Assembly: GCA_942492925.1 (NCBI GenBank)
Contig: OW818641.1
Span: 1 to 64,000 of the forward strand
Length of the DNA stretch: 64,000 nt
Direction: 5' to 3'
Source: QZKY01 sp942492925
GTDB lineage: Bacteria; Pseudomonadota; Gammaproteobacteria; Burkholderiales; Burkholderiaceae_D
Shown in pieces: positions 29,466-38,598 of this stretch. Position numbers and translations under genes: made by a program. The notes below the pieces were generated by a model. It did no database searches. It was given only the letters and a program-made list of their open reading frames with translations, and was not told the DNA's origin. Every line of letters begins with the position of its first letter. Within the stretch, counting starts at the first letter, position 1.

Positions 29466-31730
29466 TCAAAACGGTGCCAACTTTAACAGCAAAATGGAAA
29501 CTTTTGCACCTGAACCATCTGTTCGATTCTGAATATCGATCTGCCCTGCGTGTTCGTCAATAATTTTCTTGACCATAGCCAGCCCCAATCCCGTCCCGCG
29601 CGATTTGGAGGTGACATAGGGCTCAAACGCGCGTGTCAAAATCCGCTGTGAGAAGCCGGGGCCATTATCCGCCACCGAAAAGCGCACCGCTTCGCAACTC
29701 TTGCCGTCCGCATCCTGGTAATTGATCACCTCCGTCACCACATCGATCTTCGGCGCAGGACCATCGTCCGCCCGATCCCGCACCGCATCTTGTGCGTTTT
29801 GCAGTAGGTTGTGGACAACTTGACGCAGTTGGGTCGCATCCCCCATCACTTTAGGCAGGGTGGGAGAGAGTCTTGCCTCAATGGCGTCATGCTTTTCTCC
29901 CCCCGTATACAAATGCAGCACTTCTTCAATCAGCGCGTTCAAATCCAGTTCATGAAGCTCCGCCACAGGCAAGCGTGCATAATCGCGGAAATCATCGACC
30001 ATGCGCTTCATTGATTCCACCTGATTGACGATCGTGGCCGTTCCTTTTTTCAGGATCGTCATTTCCTGTTGTTCCAGTTTGTTTTCCAGTTTCATCTGGA
30101 GTCGCTCAGCAGCCAGTTGAATCGGCGTGAGGGGGTTTTTAATTTCGTGCGCAAGCCGTCGCGCCACCTCGCCCCACGCAATCGCACGCTGCGCGGAAAT
30201 AACATCCGAAATGTCGTCAAACACCACAATGCTGCCAACGGCGCCCTTGACAGGCAAGGTCGAACCGCGCGCCAACAAGGTAATCACATTGCCGACTTCT
30301 GCGGGATCGTCCAGCGATCGCGGCACTTCAATTTGATGCTGCCAGTACGTTACTTCAGTTTTCCCATCGCCAGCAGCCGATTGGGCGCTTCGTCCCGAAA
30401 ACGCTTTGGTGATGACTGCGGCAAACGGGGCAAGCCCCTCAATTTCCTCGAGCGACTTCCCGATCTGGCTTTGCATTTCATGCTGCAAAATGCGCTCCAC
30501 GGATTCATTGCAACTCACCAGCTTGAACTCAGCATCCAGCACGATCACCCCGGCGGACATGTTCCCCAGCACGGATTCCAGGTAAATCTTGGCGTTTTCC
30601 ATTTCGGTGCGACTTTTCTCTGTCGTGTCACGCGCGTCCGACAGCTGCTTCGTCATGGCGTTAAAAGACTGCGTCAACAAACCCAGTTCGTCGGGACTTT
30701 CGATAATCGGACGCGGCGACAAATCGCCTTCTGCCACCGCTTTGGTCCCTTGCGCGAGCAACAGCAACGGCCGCGCCAGTTTGTTGGCCAGCATGAATGC
30801 GCTCGCGATCGCAGCGAAAATCGCAAGCAGCAATGTCAGCGAGAGCGTCACCAGATACATCTTGCGCAGCCCGGCGCGACTCAAGGATCGCGTTTTGTAT
30901 TCACTGTATGCAACGCTCAGGGATTCGGCATTGCTGCCCAAGTTTTTCGGCAAAGGTTGCAGCAGCTGAAGAAAATGCGATTCGCCCTGAATTGATAGCG
31001 CAGCACTCCCCACAGGAATCGCCACCACCACGCGCAGACGGATCGGCGTTGCCGCTTGCGGCCCCATGCCATCTGGATCGTTGCCGCCTTCAATGGCCGA
31101 GAAGCCGGAAGTCAATCGCGCCTGCAACAACATCGACTGCGTCGGCAAATCCGTCATGAACCGCGCCCGATTGCCCATGGCGCTGGCCACCACCTGCCCG
31201 CCCGAGGTCACAATCGCCGCTTCCTGCAGCAGGCCTTGCTCGCGCATCCTATTCAGGCGGACAATCTGTTCGGTCGGCGTCAGTTCCGCCATTTCCTTGG
31301 CGACGTGATGGGCGCGGGAATTTAATTCATTCAACGCGGAATCCAGCACCACTTGCCCCAACTTGACCCCGGCATGCAAGGCTGATTCCACGTGCACGTC
31401 AAACCATGACTCGATCGAGCGCGACACGAACTGCATCGACACACCGTAAATCACAATGCCGGGCAAAATGCCGATGACGCCGAACAGTAATACCAGACGC
31501 GCCATGATCCGCGAACCGAACTTGCCACGCCGGTAACGGCGATAAAGTCGCAGGACCATGACCACGATCAGCACCAGCAGCGCCAGCGCCACCAGCACAT
31601 TCAAGCCCAGCAACCAGGGGTAATGTTCTTCAAAAAAACCGGAATTGTCAGAAGCGGATGCCAGGAGGAACAGCAAGATGCCCATGATGGCGCATCCAAC
31701 AACCAGCATGTAACGGAGAATTCGTGTCAC
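29466..31730 (-). CDS. ntrY: Sensor histidine kinase NtrY
   Basis: A 754-residue membrane kinase. Two N-terminal hydrophobic segments and a third before an extracytoplasmic region (residues ~110-280) are followed by another membrane helix, a HAMP domain (~315-370), a PAS domain (~375-480), a HisKA site with the phosphoacceptor His in RRLAHEIKNPLTPIQ (~527), and HATPase_c with N, G1 and G2 boxes (DNGPGFS, GTGLGLAMVKKI). Family knowledge links NtrYX to nitrogen and redox sensing. It is co-oriented with ntrX across a 45-bp gap and follows rsmB-DUF4390. Confidence 0.94.
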   Translation of the reverse strand: MTRILRYMLVVGCAIMGILLFLLASASDNSGFFEEHYPWLLGLNVLVALALLVLIVVMVLRLYRRYRRGKFGSRIMARLVLLFGVIGILPGIVIYGVSMQFVSRSIESWFDVHVESALHAGVKLGQVVLDSALNELNSRAHHVAKEMAELTPTEQIVRLNRMREQGLLQEAAIVTSGGQVVASAMGNRARFMTDLPTQSMLLQARLTSGFSAIEGGNDPDGMGPQAATPIRLRVVVAIPVGSAALSIQGESHFLQLLQPLPKNLGSNAESLSVAYSEYKTRSLSRAGLRKMYLVTLSLTLLLAIFAAIASAFMLANKLARPLLLLAQGTKAVAEGDLSPRPIIESPDELGLLTQSFNAMTKQLSDARDTTEKSRTEMENAKIYLESVLGNMSAGVIVLDAEFKLVSCNESVERILQHEMQSQIGKSLEEIEGLAPFAAVITKAFSGRSAQSAAGDGKTEVTYWQHQIEVPRSLDDPAEVGNVITLLARGSTLPVKGAVGSIVVFDDISDVISAQRAIAWGEVARRLAHEIKNPLTPIQLAAERLQMKLENKLEQQEMTILKKGTATIVNQVESMKRMVDDFRDYARLPVAELHELDLNALIEEVLHLYTGGEKHDAIEARLSPTLPKVMGDATQLRQVVHNLLQNAQDAVRDRADDGPAPKIDVVTEVINYQDADGKSCEAVRFSVADNGPGFSQRILTRAFEPYVTSKSRGTGLGLAMVKKIIDEHAGQIDIQNRTDGSGAKVSILLLKLAPF

Positions 31731-31827
31731 GACATTCCTCTGAGAAAATGAGCCGGGCGGTCAAAGCCGATGTGTGGGCAAGGGCCAACCATCTACCAAC
31801 CTAAGGGTGTAGTAATCGCCACTTCCT

Positions 31828-32391
31828 CTATTCTGCCACGTAAGAGAACCGCTTCCAACCCGATGAAAGCTGCCAGTCGGGATTGCTGATGGCATTGATT
31901 TGAAACGGCTTGGGCAATTGCGAAATATCGAGCCTCATGCGCACTGCCACTGCATAGGTTTGACCGGGGATCAAATCCTTCTTTTCCGCGATGACCCATC
32001 GCGGGGGTATCCGCACGAATGACAAGGCCTCATCCAGGGTCCGGAAATTCTGTTGCACGCCGCTCCCAATGGCTGCGGCATATCGGCGCGTCAACACGTT
32101 GTAGGAAATACGAAAAGTCTGCTTGGTGTCGACCGCTTTCTCGTCGAGCCAGTACCAGCGCGGGCGAGCCATTTCAACATCGAGCGTGAAATAAATCGGC
32201 ACGCCATGCGCCACAGCATTTTCGAGACCGCCAGTCAGATCAAACGCAAAACGCGTTGTCAGTTGATACCCTTCATCGGTCTGCTGAATCGTTGCCTGCT
32301 CGACCTCAATGCTGCCAGGCGCAGCCATGGACGGGGCTTGCGTCAGTATCGCAATCAGGCAAAAAATTAATAAATGAAAAAAACGTTTCAT
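31828..32391 (-). CDS. DUF4390 exported protein
   Basis: A 187-residue protein with a signal peptide (MKRFFHLLIFCLIAILTQAP) and a mature beta-sandwich-like part with FDLTGGLENAVAHGVPIYF, RWYWLDEKA and YNVLTRRY segments typical of DUF4390. Function is unknown. It lies between rsmB and ntrY, the conserved Burkholderiales order. ATG 32391 is taken as the start. A GTG one codon upstream is also possible. Confidence 0.85.
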   Translation of the reverse strand: MKRFFHLLIFCLIAILTQAPSMAAPGSIEVEQATIQQTDEGYQLTTRFAFDLTGGLENAVAHGVPIYFTLDVEMARPRWYWLDEKAVDTKQTFRISYNVLTRRYAAAIGSGVQQNFRTLDEALSFVRIPPRWVIAEKKDLIPGQTYAVAVRMRLDISQLPKPFQINAISNPDWQLSSGWKRFSYVAE

Positions 32392-32433
32392 CACAAGCGT
32401 TTCGGCAACACAGGTATCGGCAATACTAGGCTT

Positions 32434-33864
32434 TCAAGCCATTGGCTTTTGAAAGAGCGCATAAAACAAGCCATCGTGATCTTGTTCCGGTGAAGCCACT
32501 GGCAGCAACTGGCCAGGCGCAGGAAGGCGCACGGCGCCTTGTCTTGCGGCAAACGCTGCCGCCTGCCCCTCTGACTCCTGCGGCCACATTGAACATGTCA
32601 CGAAGAGCAATTTACCATCTGGACGCAGCATCTGCCAAAGATTGTCGAGGATTTGTGCCGAAAATGTTGCAAGTCGATGCGTGTCGGCCCGCCGACGCAA
32701 CCAGCGGATATCGGGGTGACGTCGGACAATGCCTGACGCTGTGCATGGCACATCAACCAAAATGCGATCAAAGGGTTGCCTGTCCCACCACCCCACCTTG
32801 CTTGCATCGCCCCTCTCAACTTGAGCTGACAACTGCAAGCGGCGCAAGTTTTCATGGATCCGATCCAGTCGATCGGCATCTGCATCCAGTGCGAGCAGAT
32901 CGATTTTGGCCGATTCCAGCAAATGTCCAGTTTTCCCGCCCGGTGCGGCGCATGCATCCAGCACGCGCATGCCATCGCGCACATCCAGAAGAGAAGCCGC
33001 CAATTGCGCGGCTGCGTCCTGTACCGACACCACGCCTTCCGCAAACCCCGGAATCTGCGTCACCGGCACTGGCTGCGTCAGACGCACGGCAGCGGGTCCG
33101 ACTTGCGTCGCATGCATGCCGTTTTCCGTCAGTCGCTGCAAATAAGCCGACACCGTCGTCTGGCGCAGATTCACGCGCAAGGTCAACGGCGGTTGGTCAT
33201 TGCCCGCCTGAAGAATGGCTTGCCAATCGGACGGGTATGCGGTGCGTGTCGCATCGATCCACCATTGCGGATAGTTCCATTGCGCCACCGGACTCTTATT
33301 GGCTTCCGCGATCAGCGATTCGCGCTCACGCAAGAAACGGCGCAACACCGCATTCACCATGCCTTTGGCGGATGCCGTTTCCGGATCGGCTGACGCTGCC
33401 GTCACGGCCTGATCCACCACCGTAAACGCTTCGTAACCCTTGCCGTCATTCGCCTCTTCAGGGTACGAGAGCAAACTCAAGGCGGAACACACCAAGCCGT
33501 GCAACAGCGGAGGCGGTGCTTTGCTGGCCAGTTGCGCCAGCAGTGTTTCGGCCATGCCGAGCTGACGCATCGTGCGATAAGCAATATCCTGTATCGCACC
33601 GCGCGCCTGCGGCGTTATGTGTCTACTCGAAAAAATAGCTGCCAAGGCTTCGGGCAAAGCCATGCCTTGTTTCACTTTGGCCACCGCCTCCGCCGCACCG
33701 AGCAGCGCAAAAGCGAGTGAATCGGTTTTCAGGTCGATGGTTTTTTCAACTGTACTTGTGTGCGTATTTGGTTGGCGCGCAGGCGCGGATGCACGCGCCC
33801 GCTGCGATCCCGCCCGCTTCGGTTCCGTTTTTTTCTTGAGCGAGATCGTCGGGCGCGTGGACAT
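32434..33864 (-). CDS. rsmB: 16S rRNA (cytosine-967-C5)-methyltransferase RsmB
   Basis: A 476-residue enzyme. A Lys/Arg/Ala-rich N-terminal extension (~65 residues) is followed by a NusB-like RNA-binding domain (~70-200) and a SAM-dependent methyltransferase domain. Motifs: VLDACAAPGGKTGHLLE for SAM binding, the DVPCTASGIVRRHPDIRW cysteine that releases product, and the catalytic nucleophile in TCSMWPQE. The start ATG 33864 overlaps the trpE stop by one base (TGATG), so it is coupled to trpE. Here rsmB follows trpE directly, where trpG would be expected. Confidence 0.94.
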   Translation of the reverse strand: MSTRPTISLKKKTEPKRAGSQRARASAPARQPNTHTSTVEKTIDLKTDSLAFALLGAAEAVAKVKQGMALPEALAAIFSSRHITPQARGAIQDIAYRTMRQLGMAETLLAQLASKAPPPLLHGLVCSALSLLSYPEEANDGKGYEAFTVVDQAVTAASADPETASAKGMVNAVLRRFLRERESLIAEANKSPVAQWNYPQWWIDATRTAYPSDWQAILQAGNDQPPLTLRVNLRQTTVSAYLQRLTENGMHATQVGPAAVRLTQPVPVTQIPGFAEGVVSVQDAAAQLAASLLDVRDGMRVLDACAAPGGKTGHLLESAKIDLLALDADADRLDRIHENLRRLQLSAQVERGDASKVGWWDRQPFDRILVDVPCTASGIVRRHPDIRWLRRRADTHRLATFSAQILDNLWQMLRPDGKLLFVTCSMWPQESEGQAAAFAARQGAVRLPAPGQLLPVASPEQDHDGLFYALFQKPMA

Positions 33865-35360
33865 CAGAATGTCTCGCCGTCCAGACCGTCCTGCACCTGC
33901 TCGGCTGCGCGCATCACCGCGCGCGCCTTGTTCTCGGTTTCCTGCCATTCGGATTCCGGCACCGAATCCGCGACGATCCCCGCGCCCGCCTGCACGTACA
34001 GCATGCCACCGGTGATGACACCCGTGCGAATCGCGATCGCCACGTCCATCTCGCCGCTGAATGACAGATAACCGCACGCGCCGCCATACACGCCGCGCTT
34101 GGTCGGTTCCACTTCATCAATGATTTCCATCGCGCGCACTTTCGGTGCGCCGGACAGCGTGCCCGCCGGGAAAGTCGCACGCAAGACGTCCATGTTGGTC
34201 AAGCCGTCTTTCAACTTGCCTTCGACGTTGGAAACGATGTGCTGCACGTGCGAGTATTTTTCGATGATCATGCGTTCAGTTACCTGCACCGTGCCGGTTT
34301 GCGCAATGCGTCCCACATCGTTGCGCGCCAGATCGATCAGCATCACGTGCTCGGCGATTTCTTTCGGATCCGCGAGCAATTCCTTCGCCAGTTGCGCATC
34401 TTTTTCCGGCGTGGAACCGCGCGGCCGCGTCCCTGCAATCGGACGCAGAATCACTTTCTGACCGTCATCCATTTTTTCCTGACGCACCAGAATTTCCGGC
34501 GACGAACCCACGATCTGCATGTCACCAAAATCGTAAAAGAACATGTATGGCGACGGATTCAGCGCACGCAAGGCGCGATACAAGGACAGCGGCGAATCGG
34601 TGAAGGGTTTTTTCAAACGCTGTCCGATCACGATTTGCATGCAGTCACCGGCCGTGATGTATTCCTTGCATTGGTTCACTGCCTTGAAAAAATCTTCCTT
34701 GCGCGTGTCACGCAGAATTTCCGTGAATTGACTGCCGTTGGCAGGCGGTGCGACAAACGGTTTCGCCAGCAGATTGCGCAATTCGCGGATGCGCTGGCGC
34801 GCGCGGAAAAATGCTTCCGGCAAGGTCGGGTCCACATACACAATCAGATACAGCTTGCCGGACAGGTTGTCGATGACGGCCAGCTCTTCGCATAGCAGTA
34901 ACTGAATGTCCGGCATGCCGAGATCGTCTTTTTGCTGGCTGTTGGCCAGGCGCGGTTCAATGTAGCGCACCGCGTCGTAGCCGAAATAGCCTGCGAGTCC
35001 GCCGCAAAAACGCGGCAAGCCCGGCGTAAGCGCCACTTTGAAGCGCGACTGATAACGCGGAATGAAATCGAGCGGATTGCCTTCATCCACTTCAATGACT
35101 TGACCGTTTTTTACGACTTCGGTGCGCATGCCATAGGAGCGCAACAGCGTCGAGGCGGGCAGTCCGATGAAAGAGTAGCGGCCAAAGCGTTCGCCGCCGA
35201 CGACGGATTCCAATAGGAAGGTGTTTTTGCCGTTGTTATCTTGCTGAGTCAGTTTCAGGTAAAGCGACAGCGGCGTTTCGAGATCGGCAAAGGCTTCTGC
35301 GATCAGGGGAATACGGTTATAGCCTTGCGAGGCCAAGGATTTGAATTCGAGTTCTGTCAT
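33864..35360 (-). CDS. trpE: Anthranilate synthase component I TrpE
   Basis: A 498-residue enzyme that makes anthranilate from chorismate, with ammonia supplied by TrpG. Seen: the Trp-feedback region with LLESV near residue ~50, and the chorismate-binding domain with MQIVIGQRLKKPF, RPIAGTRPRG, DLARNDVGR, FPAGTLSGAPKVRAMEII and GGACGYLS. The ATG at 35360 is chosen because GGAG sits just upstream. A second ATG at 35372 contains that same GGAG. It is controlled by the leader peptide and terminator immediately upstream. trpG, trpD and trpC are not next to it. Confidence 0.97.
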   Translation of the reverse strand: MTELEFKSLASQGYNRIPLIAEAFADLETPLSLYLKLTQQDNNGKNTFLLESVVGGERFGRYSFIGLPASTLLRSYGMRTEVVKNGQVIEVDEGNPLDFIPRYQSRFKVALTPGLPRFCGGLAGYFGYDAVRYIEPRLANSQQKDDLGMPDIQLLLCEELAVIDNLSGKLYLIVYVDPTLPEAFFRARQRIRELRNLLAKPFVAPPANGSQFTEILRDTRKEDFFKAVNQCKEYITAGDCMQIVIGQRLKKPFTDSPLSLYRALRALNPSPYMFFYDFGDMQIVGSSPEILVRQEKMDDGQKVILRPIAGTRPRGSTPEKDAQLAKELLADPKEIAEHVMLIDLARNDVGRIAQTGTVQVTERMIIEKYSHVQHIVSNVEGKLKDGLTNMDVLRATFPAGTLSGAPKVRAMEIIDEVEPTKRGVYGGACGYLSFSGEMDVAIAIRTGVITGGMLYVQAGAGIVADSVPESEWQETENKARAVMRAAEQVQDGLDGETF

Positions 35361-35401
35361 GTTTGTCTCCATGCCGCTTGGGGATGCGCGGCGACGCGTT
35401 C

Positions 35402-35431
35402 AAAAAACTTGCCAACATCAATGCGTTGGCA
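35402..35431 (-). terminator. trp attenuator terminator
   Basis: On the minus strand the stem TGCCAAC/GTTGGCA (complements at 35425-35431 and 35410-35416) is followed by AG and six T (35407-35402). A competing hairpin pairs TGGCAATC and TGGTC of the leader with GACCA, GAT and TGCCA. This uses up the left arm of the terminator, so the two folds are mutually exclusive. Confidence 0.85.
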
Positions 35432-35443
35432 GCCAATCTTTGG

Positions 35444-35530
35444 TCAGTTCGACCAGGATTGCCAGCGTCGCCAGGGCCAGGCCTCCAGGCCTTCCTTTTG
35501 GGTGACGATGCGTTTTTGAATGAGAGACAT
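35444..35530 (-). CDS. trpL: trp operon leader peptide TrpL
   Basis: A 28-codon open frame directly upstream of trpE. The peptide begins MSLIQKRIVTQKEGLEA and ends WPWRRWQSWSN, giving four Trp codons at positions 18, 20, 23 and 26. A ribosome stalled on these for lack of charged tRNA-Trp would leave the antiterminator free to form and prevent the terminator at 35402-35431. The frame lies 33 bp after the gph stop, so trpL is read within the rpe-gph-trpE transcript or from a promoter inside gph. The Shine-Dalgarno sequence is weak. Confidence 0.9.
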   Translation of the reverse strand: MSLIQKRIVTQKEGLEAWPWRRWQSWSN

Positions 35531-35563
35531 GATTGGTCTATGCGTAAATTTTCAGGTTGGGCA

Positions 35564-36253
35564 TCAACCGATACGGCGTGCCGCTTCCATCAGCGAATGA
35601 ACTATACCATCGGAATCCAGCTCCTGTACAGGTCGGCCATGGTTGTAGCCATAGTTTACGGCCAGAACCCAACAGCCAGCCGCGCGCGCCGCTTCCGAAT
35701 CATTGGTGGAATCACCCACCGCCACCACTTCCCGTGGCTGGACGCCAAACTGCTCAAAAACGGCCCGCATCGGCATCGGGTCCGGTTTCTTTTTCTCGAA
35801 GGCATCTCCGGGGTAAATGGCGTCGAACATTTCATGCACACCCATTTTAGCCAGCAGGGGCAAGGCAAACTCGCCTTGCTTGTTCGTCACGCACGCGAGC
35901 CGAAGCCCTTTTTCACGCATCGCGGTCAAGCCTTCTTTCACTTCCGGATACAGCTTGCTCCACTGGCCATTCACTTCAGTGTAGTGAGAAAGAAAGGATT
36001 TTCGCGCCTCCGGAAAAATGCGCTCCACATCCTCCGGCGGAAAATCCGCACCGAGCGAACTGCGCACCAGCGGCACAAACCCTTTGCCGACGAAAGTGCG
36101 GACCAGTGCAATGTCTTGCTGTGGCAGCGACAAGTCTTTGCGCATCCGGTTGACCGCTGCGTGAAAATCCAGCGCGGTATCCACCATCGTGCCATCCAGA
36201 TCGATAATCGCGGCGCGTATGCCGCTGAGCTTCACAACCTGCTGCGGATTCAT
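35564..36253 (-). CDS. gph: Phosphoglycolate phosphatase
   Basis: A 229-residue HAD-superfamily hydrolase that dephosphorylates 2-phosphoglycolate. Motif I is DLDGTMVDT (residues ~19-27), motif II lies in ACVTNKQ, and motif III/IV in KKKPDPMPM and VAVGDSTNDSEAARAAG. The cap domain is the C1 helical type between ~30 and 95. It overlaps the rpe stop by 4 bp (ATGA) and precedes the trp leader. The rpe-gph-trpE order is conserved in Burkholderiales. Confidence 0.94.
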   Translation of the reverse strand: MNPQQVVKLSGIRAAIIDLDGTMVDTALDFHAAVNRMRKDLSLPQQDIALVRTFVGKGFVPLVRSSLGADFPPEDVERIFPEARKSFLSHYTEVNGQWSKLYPEVKEGLTAMREKGLRLACVTNKQGEFALPLLAKMGVHEMFDAIYPGDAFEKKKPDPMPMRAVFEQFGVQPREVVAVGDSTNDSEAARAAGCWVLAVNYGYNHGRPVQELDSDGIVHSLMEAARRIG

Positions 36254-36951
36254 TTTTTTGCTACGACCTTCTCAGCTACCTTATCTGCAACTGAGGCAAG
36301 CTGCGTCCGCATCGCGTTGATGACCGCCTTGTAATCCGGCTTGCCGAAAATCGCGGAACCGGCGACGAACGTATCGGCACCGGCAGCGGCAATCGCCGCG
36401 ATATTGTCCACATTCACGCCGCCATCCACTTCCAGCAAAATGTCGCGGCCAGATGCGTCGATCATCTTCCGGGCTTCAGCCAACTTTTTCAGCGCTTCCG
36501 GAATGAAGGCTTGCCCACCAAATCCGGGGTTCACCGACATGATGAGAATGATGTCGACCTTGTCCATCACGTGCTTCAGATAATCCAGCGGCGTCGCCGG
36601 ATTGAAGACCAGCCCCGCCTTGCAGCCATGATCGCGAATCAGTTGCAGCGTGCGGTCGATATGTTCGGACGCTTCCGGATGAAAGGTAATGAGGTTCGCC
36701 CCCGCCTTTGCAAAATCCGGAATGATGCGATCGACCGGCTTGATCATCAGATGCACGTCGATGGGCACTTGCACATGCGGACGGATTGCCTGACACACGA
36801 GCGGGCCGATGGTGAGATTCGGCACGTAATGGTTGTCCATCACGTCGAAATGGATGAAGTCGGCGCCAGCGGCAACGACGTTCCTGACCTCTTCGCCCAG
36901 ACGGGCGAAGTCGGCAGACAGAATACTGGGGGCAATGCGGTAAGTTGTCAT
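36250..36951 (-). CDS. rpe: Ribulose-phosphate 3-epimerase
   Basis: A 233-residue TIM-barrel enzyme that interconverts ribulose-5-P and xylulose-5-P. Seen: APSILSADFARLGEEV, HFDVMDNHYVPNLTIGP (metal-binding His and Asp), VDVHLMIKPVD, MSVNPGFGGQ, and the second catalytic Asp in LEVDGGVN. Normal length. It is first in the rpe-gph-trpE group, coupled to gph, and divergent from mltA. Confidence 0.97.
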   Translation of the reverse strand: MTTYRIAPSILSADFARLGEEVRNVVAAGADFIHFDVMDNHYVPNLTIGPLVCQAIRPHVQVPIDVHLMIKPVDRIIPDFAKAGANLITFHPEASEHIDRTLQLIRDHGCKAGLVFNPATPLDYLKHVMDKVDIILIMSVNPGFGGQAFIPEALKKLAEARKMIDASGRDILLEVDGGVNVDNIAAIAAAGADTFVAGSAIFGKPDYKAVINAMRTQLASVADKVAEKVVAKK

Positions 36952-37058
36952 GGTGTTCTCTCAAATCCAGTCGATATTTTATACTGTCGGGGTTTTTGCG
37001 TAAAAATGGTGTTTTTTTGAGTCACGCTCCTTTTTGCATTGTTTCGGATCGATTTGTC

Positions 37059-38204
37059 ATGCTTTCTTTTTCCCGCGCTCCTGTCCTGTCTTGCCTGTTC
37101 TCGCTGCTGATGCTCGCCCTGCTCTCGGGCTGTTCCCTCTTTCGCCAGGCACCGTCGCCCAACGCACTGGTCGAAGACCATTTTGCAGCGCTACCGGGCT
37201 GGCAAAACGATGACGTGCGCGAAGCGTGGCCTGCCTTTCTTGCGTCCTGCGAAAAACTCAAAAAACAACCCACCTGGAAAACACCCTGCACCGCCGCCCA
37301 ACTCGTCGATGCGAACGATGCCGCTGCAATTCGCACCTTTTTTGAAGAACGTTTTGTCCTGCAGCGCGCGCACAATGCCGAGGGCCAGGATGTCGGCCTG
37401 ATGACCGGCTATTACGAGCCGCTGCTGCGGGGCGCACGCAAGCGTGGTGGCCCGTTTCAAACGCCTTTGCTCGCCAAGCCTGACGACCTGCTGTCTGCCG
37501 AACCCCATGGCGCGCCGCCGGAATTGAAAGGCCCGCGCGCACGCAGCCGTCGCGTCAACGGGCAAACCATTCCTTATCTAACGCGCGCTGAGATCACGGC
37601 TTCCAACCAATTCAAGAAAAAAACCATCTTGTGGGTGGACGATCCGGTCGATGCTTTTTTCCTGCAGGTGCAGGGATCGGGACGCGTGCAACTCATAGAC
37701 ACCAACGAAACGGTGCGTCTAGCCTATGCGGATCAGAACGGCCATCCTTACCAATCCATTGGTCGCCACCTCGCTGATCTCGGTGAGATTCCCATTGAGC
37801 AGGCGTCCGCCCAGCGCATCAAAACCTGGTTAGCAGACAATCCCGCACGCCAAGCCGAACTGTTTAACGCCAACCCCAGCTACATTTTCTTCAGAGAAGA
37901 AAAAATCGCCGATCCGCGCATCGGCCCCAAAGGCGCATTGGGCGTACCGCTGACGCCAGCACGATCCGTCGCGGTAGATCCCGCCTATATCCCGCTCGGT
38001 GCGCCGGTCTTTGTGGCGACCACGCATCCTGCAGACAATCAGCCGCTGCAACGTCTCGCCATCGCGCAAGACACGGGCAGTGCGATCAAGGGTGGCGCAC
38101 GTCTCGACTACTTCTGGGGATTCGGGCAGGAAGCGGGCGAGGTCGCGGGCAAAACCAAACAGCGTGCCGCCATCTGGGTACTGCGCCCGCGTCAGATCCC
38201 GTAA
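37059..38204 (+). CDS. mltA: Membrane-bound lytic murein transglycosylase A
   Basis: A 381-residue outer-membrane lipoprotein that cleaves peptidoglycan. A lipoprotein signal ends in LLSGC (Cys ~29). The MltA domain follows, with MTGYYEPLLRG and FFLQVQGSGRVQL, and then the 3D domain with IAQDTGSAIKGGARLDYFWG carrying the catalytic Asp region. The ATG at 37059 places the lipobox correctly. Earlier in-frame starts do not. It is divergent from rpe. Confidence 0.94.
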   Translation: MLSFSRAPVLSCLFSLLMLALLSGCSLFRQAPSPNALVEDHFAALPGWQNDDVREAWPAFLASCEKLKKQPTWKTPCTAAQLVDANDAAAIRTFFEERFVLQRAHNAEGQDVGLMTGYYEPLLRGARKRGGPFQTPLLAKPDDLLSAEPHGAPPELKGPRARSRRVNGQTIPYLTRAEITASNQFKKKTILWVDDPVDAFFLQVQGSGRVQLIDTNETVRLAYADQNGHPYQSIGRHLADLGEIPIEQASAQRIKTWLADNPARQAELFNANPSYIFFREEKIADPRIGPKGALGVPLTPARSVAVDPAYIPLGAPVFVATTHPADNQPLQRLAIAQDTGSAIKGGARLDYFWGFGQEAGEVAGKTKQRAAIWVLRPRQIP

Positions 38205-38337
38205 GCACCGCCATCAGCCAGGCCGGGTCTGATCCAGCGCAAAACTTGAATGGATTTGTCGCGCACTCATTTTTCGGCGCGCTATGCTTCAAAGCGTTAC
38301 CGATTCCTGATCACCACCTATTTAAGGAGCAGGCGCC

Positions 38338-38598
38338 ATGACTCCCGACCCCCTCAGGCAAAAACTGTCGGCACTCCACGCGGAACTGCAATCCGCCAAT
38401 CGTCTCGATCCGGAACTGCGTGCGCTGCTCGACACCCTGGACCGCGACATTCAGGTGCTGCTCGGGCAATCCCCATCTGAGGCAGCCAATCTCGCCGAAG
38501 CCCTGCGCAAACAGGCGGCAAAGTTCGCTGCACAACACCCCACCCTGGAAGGCTCACTGCGCGACATCGCCGAAACACTGAGTCGCATGGGCATCTAA
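38338..38598 (+). CDS. DUF4404 family protein
   Basis: An 86-residue helical protein. LRQKLSALHAELQSANRLDP and the LAEALRKQAAKFAAQHPTLE segment match DUF4404, small cytoplasmic proteins of unknown function. AAGGAG lies just upstream of ATG 38338. It is monocistronic as far as can be seen. Confidence 0.82.
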   Translation: MTPDPLRQKLSALHAELQSANRLDPELRALLDTLDRDIQVLLGQSPSEAANLAEALRKQAAKFAAQHPTLEGSLRDIAETLSRMGI

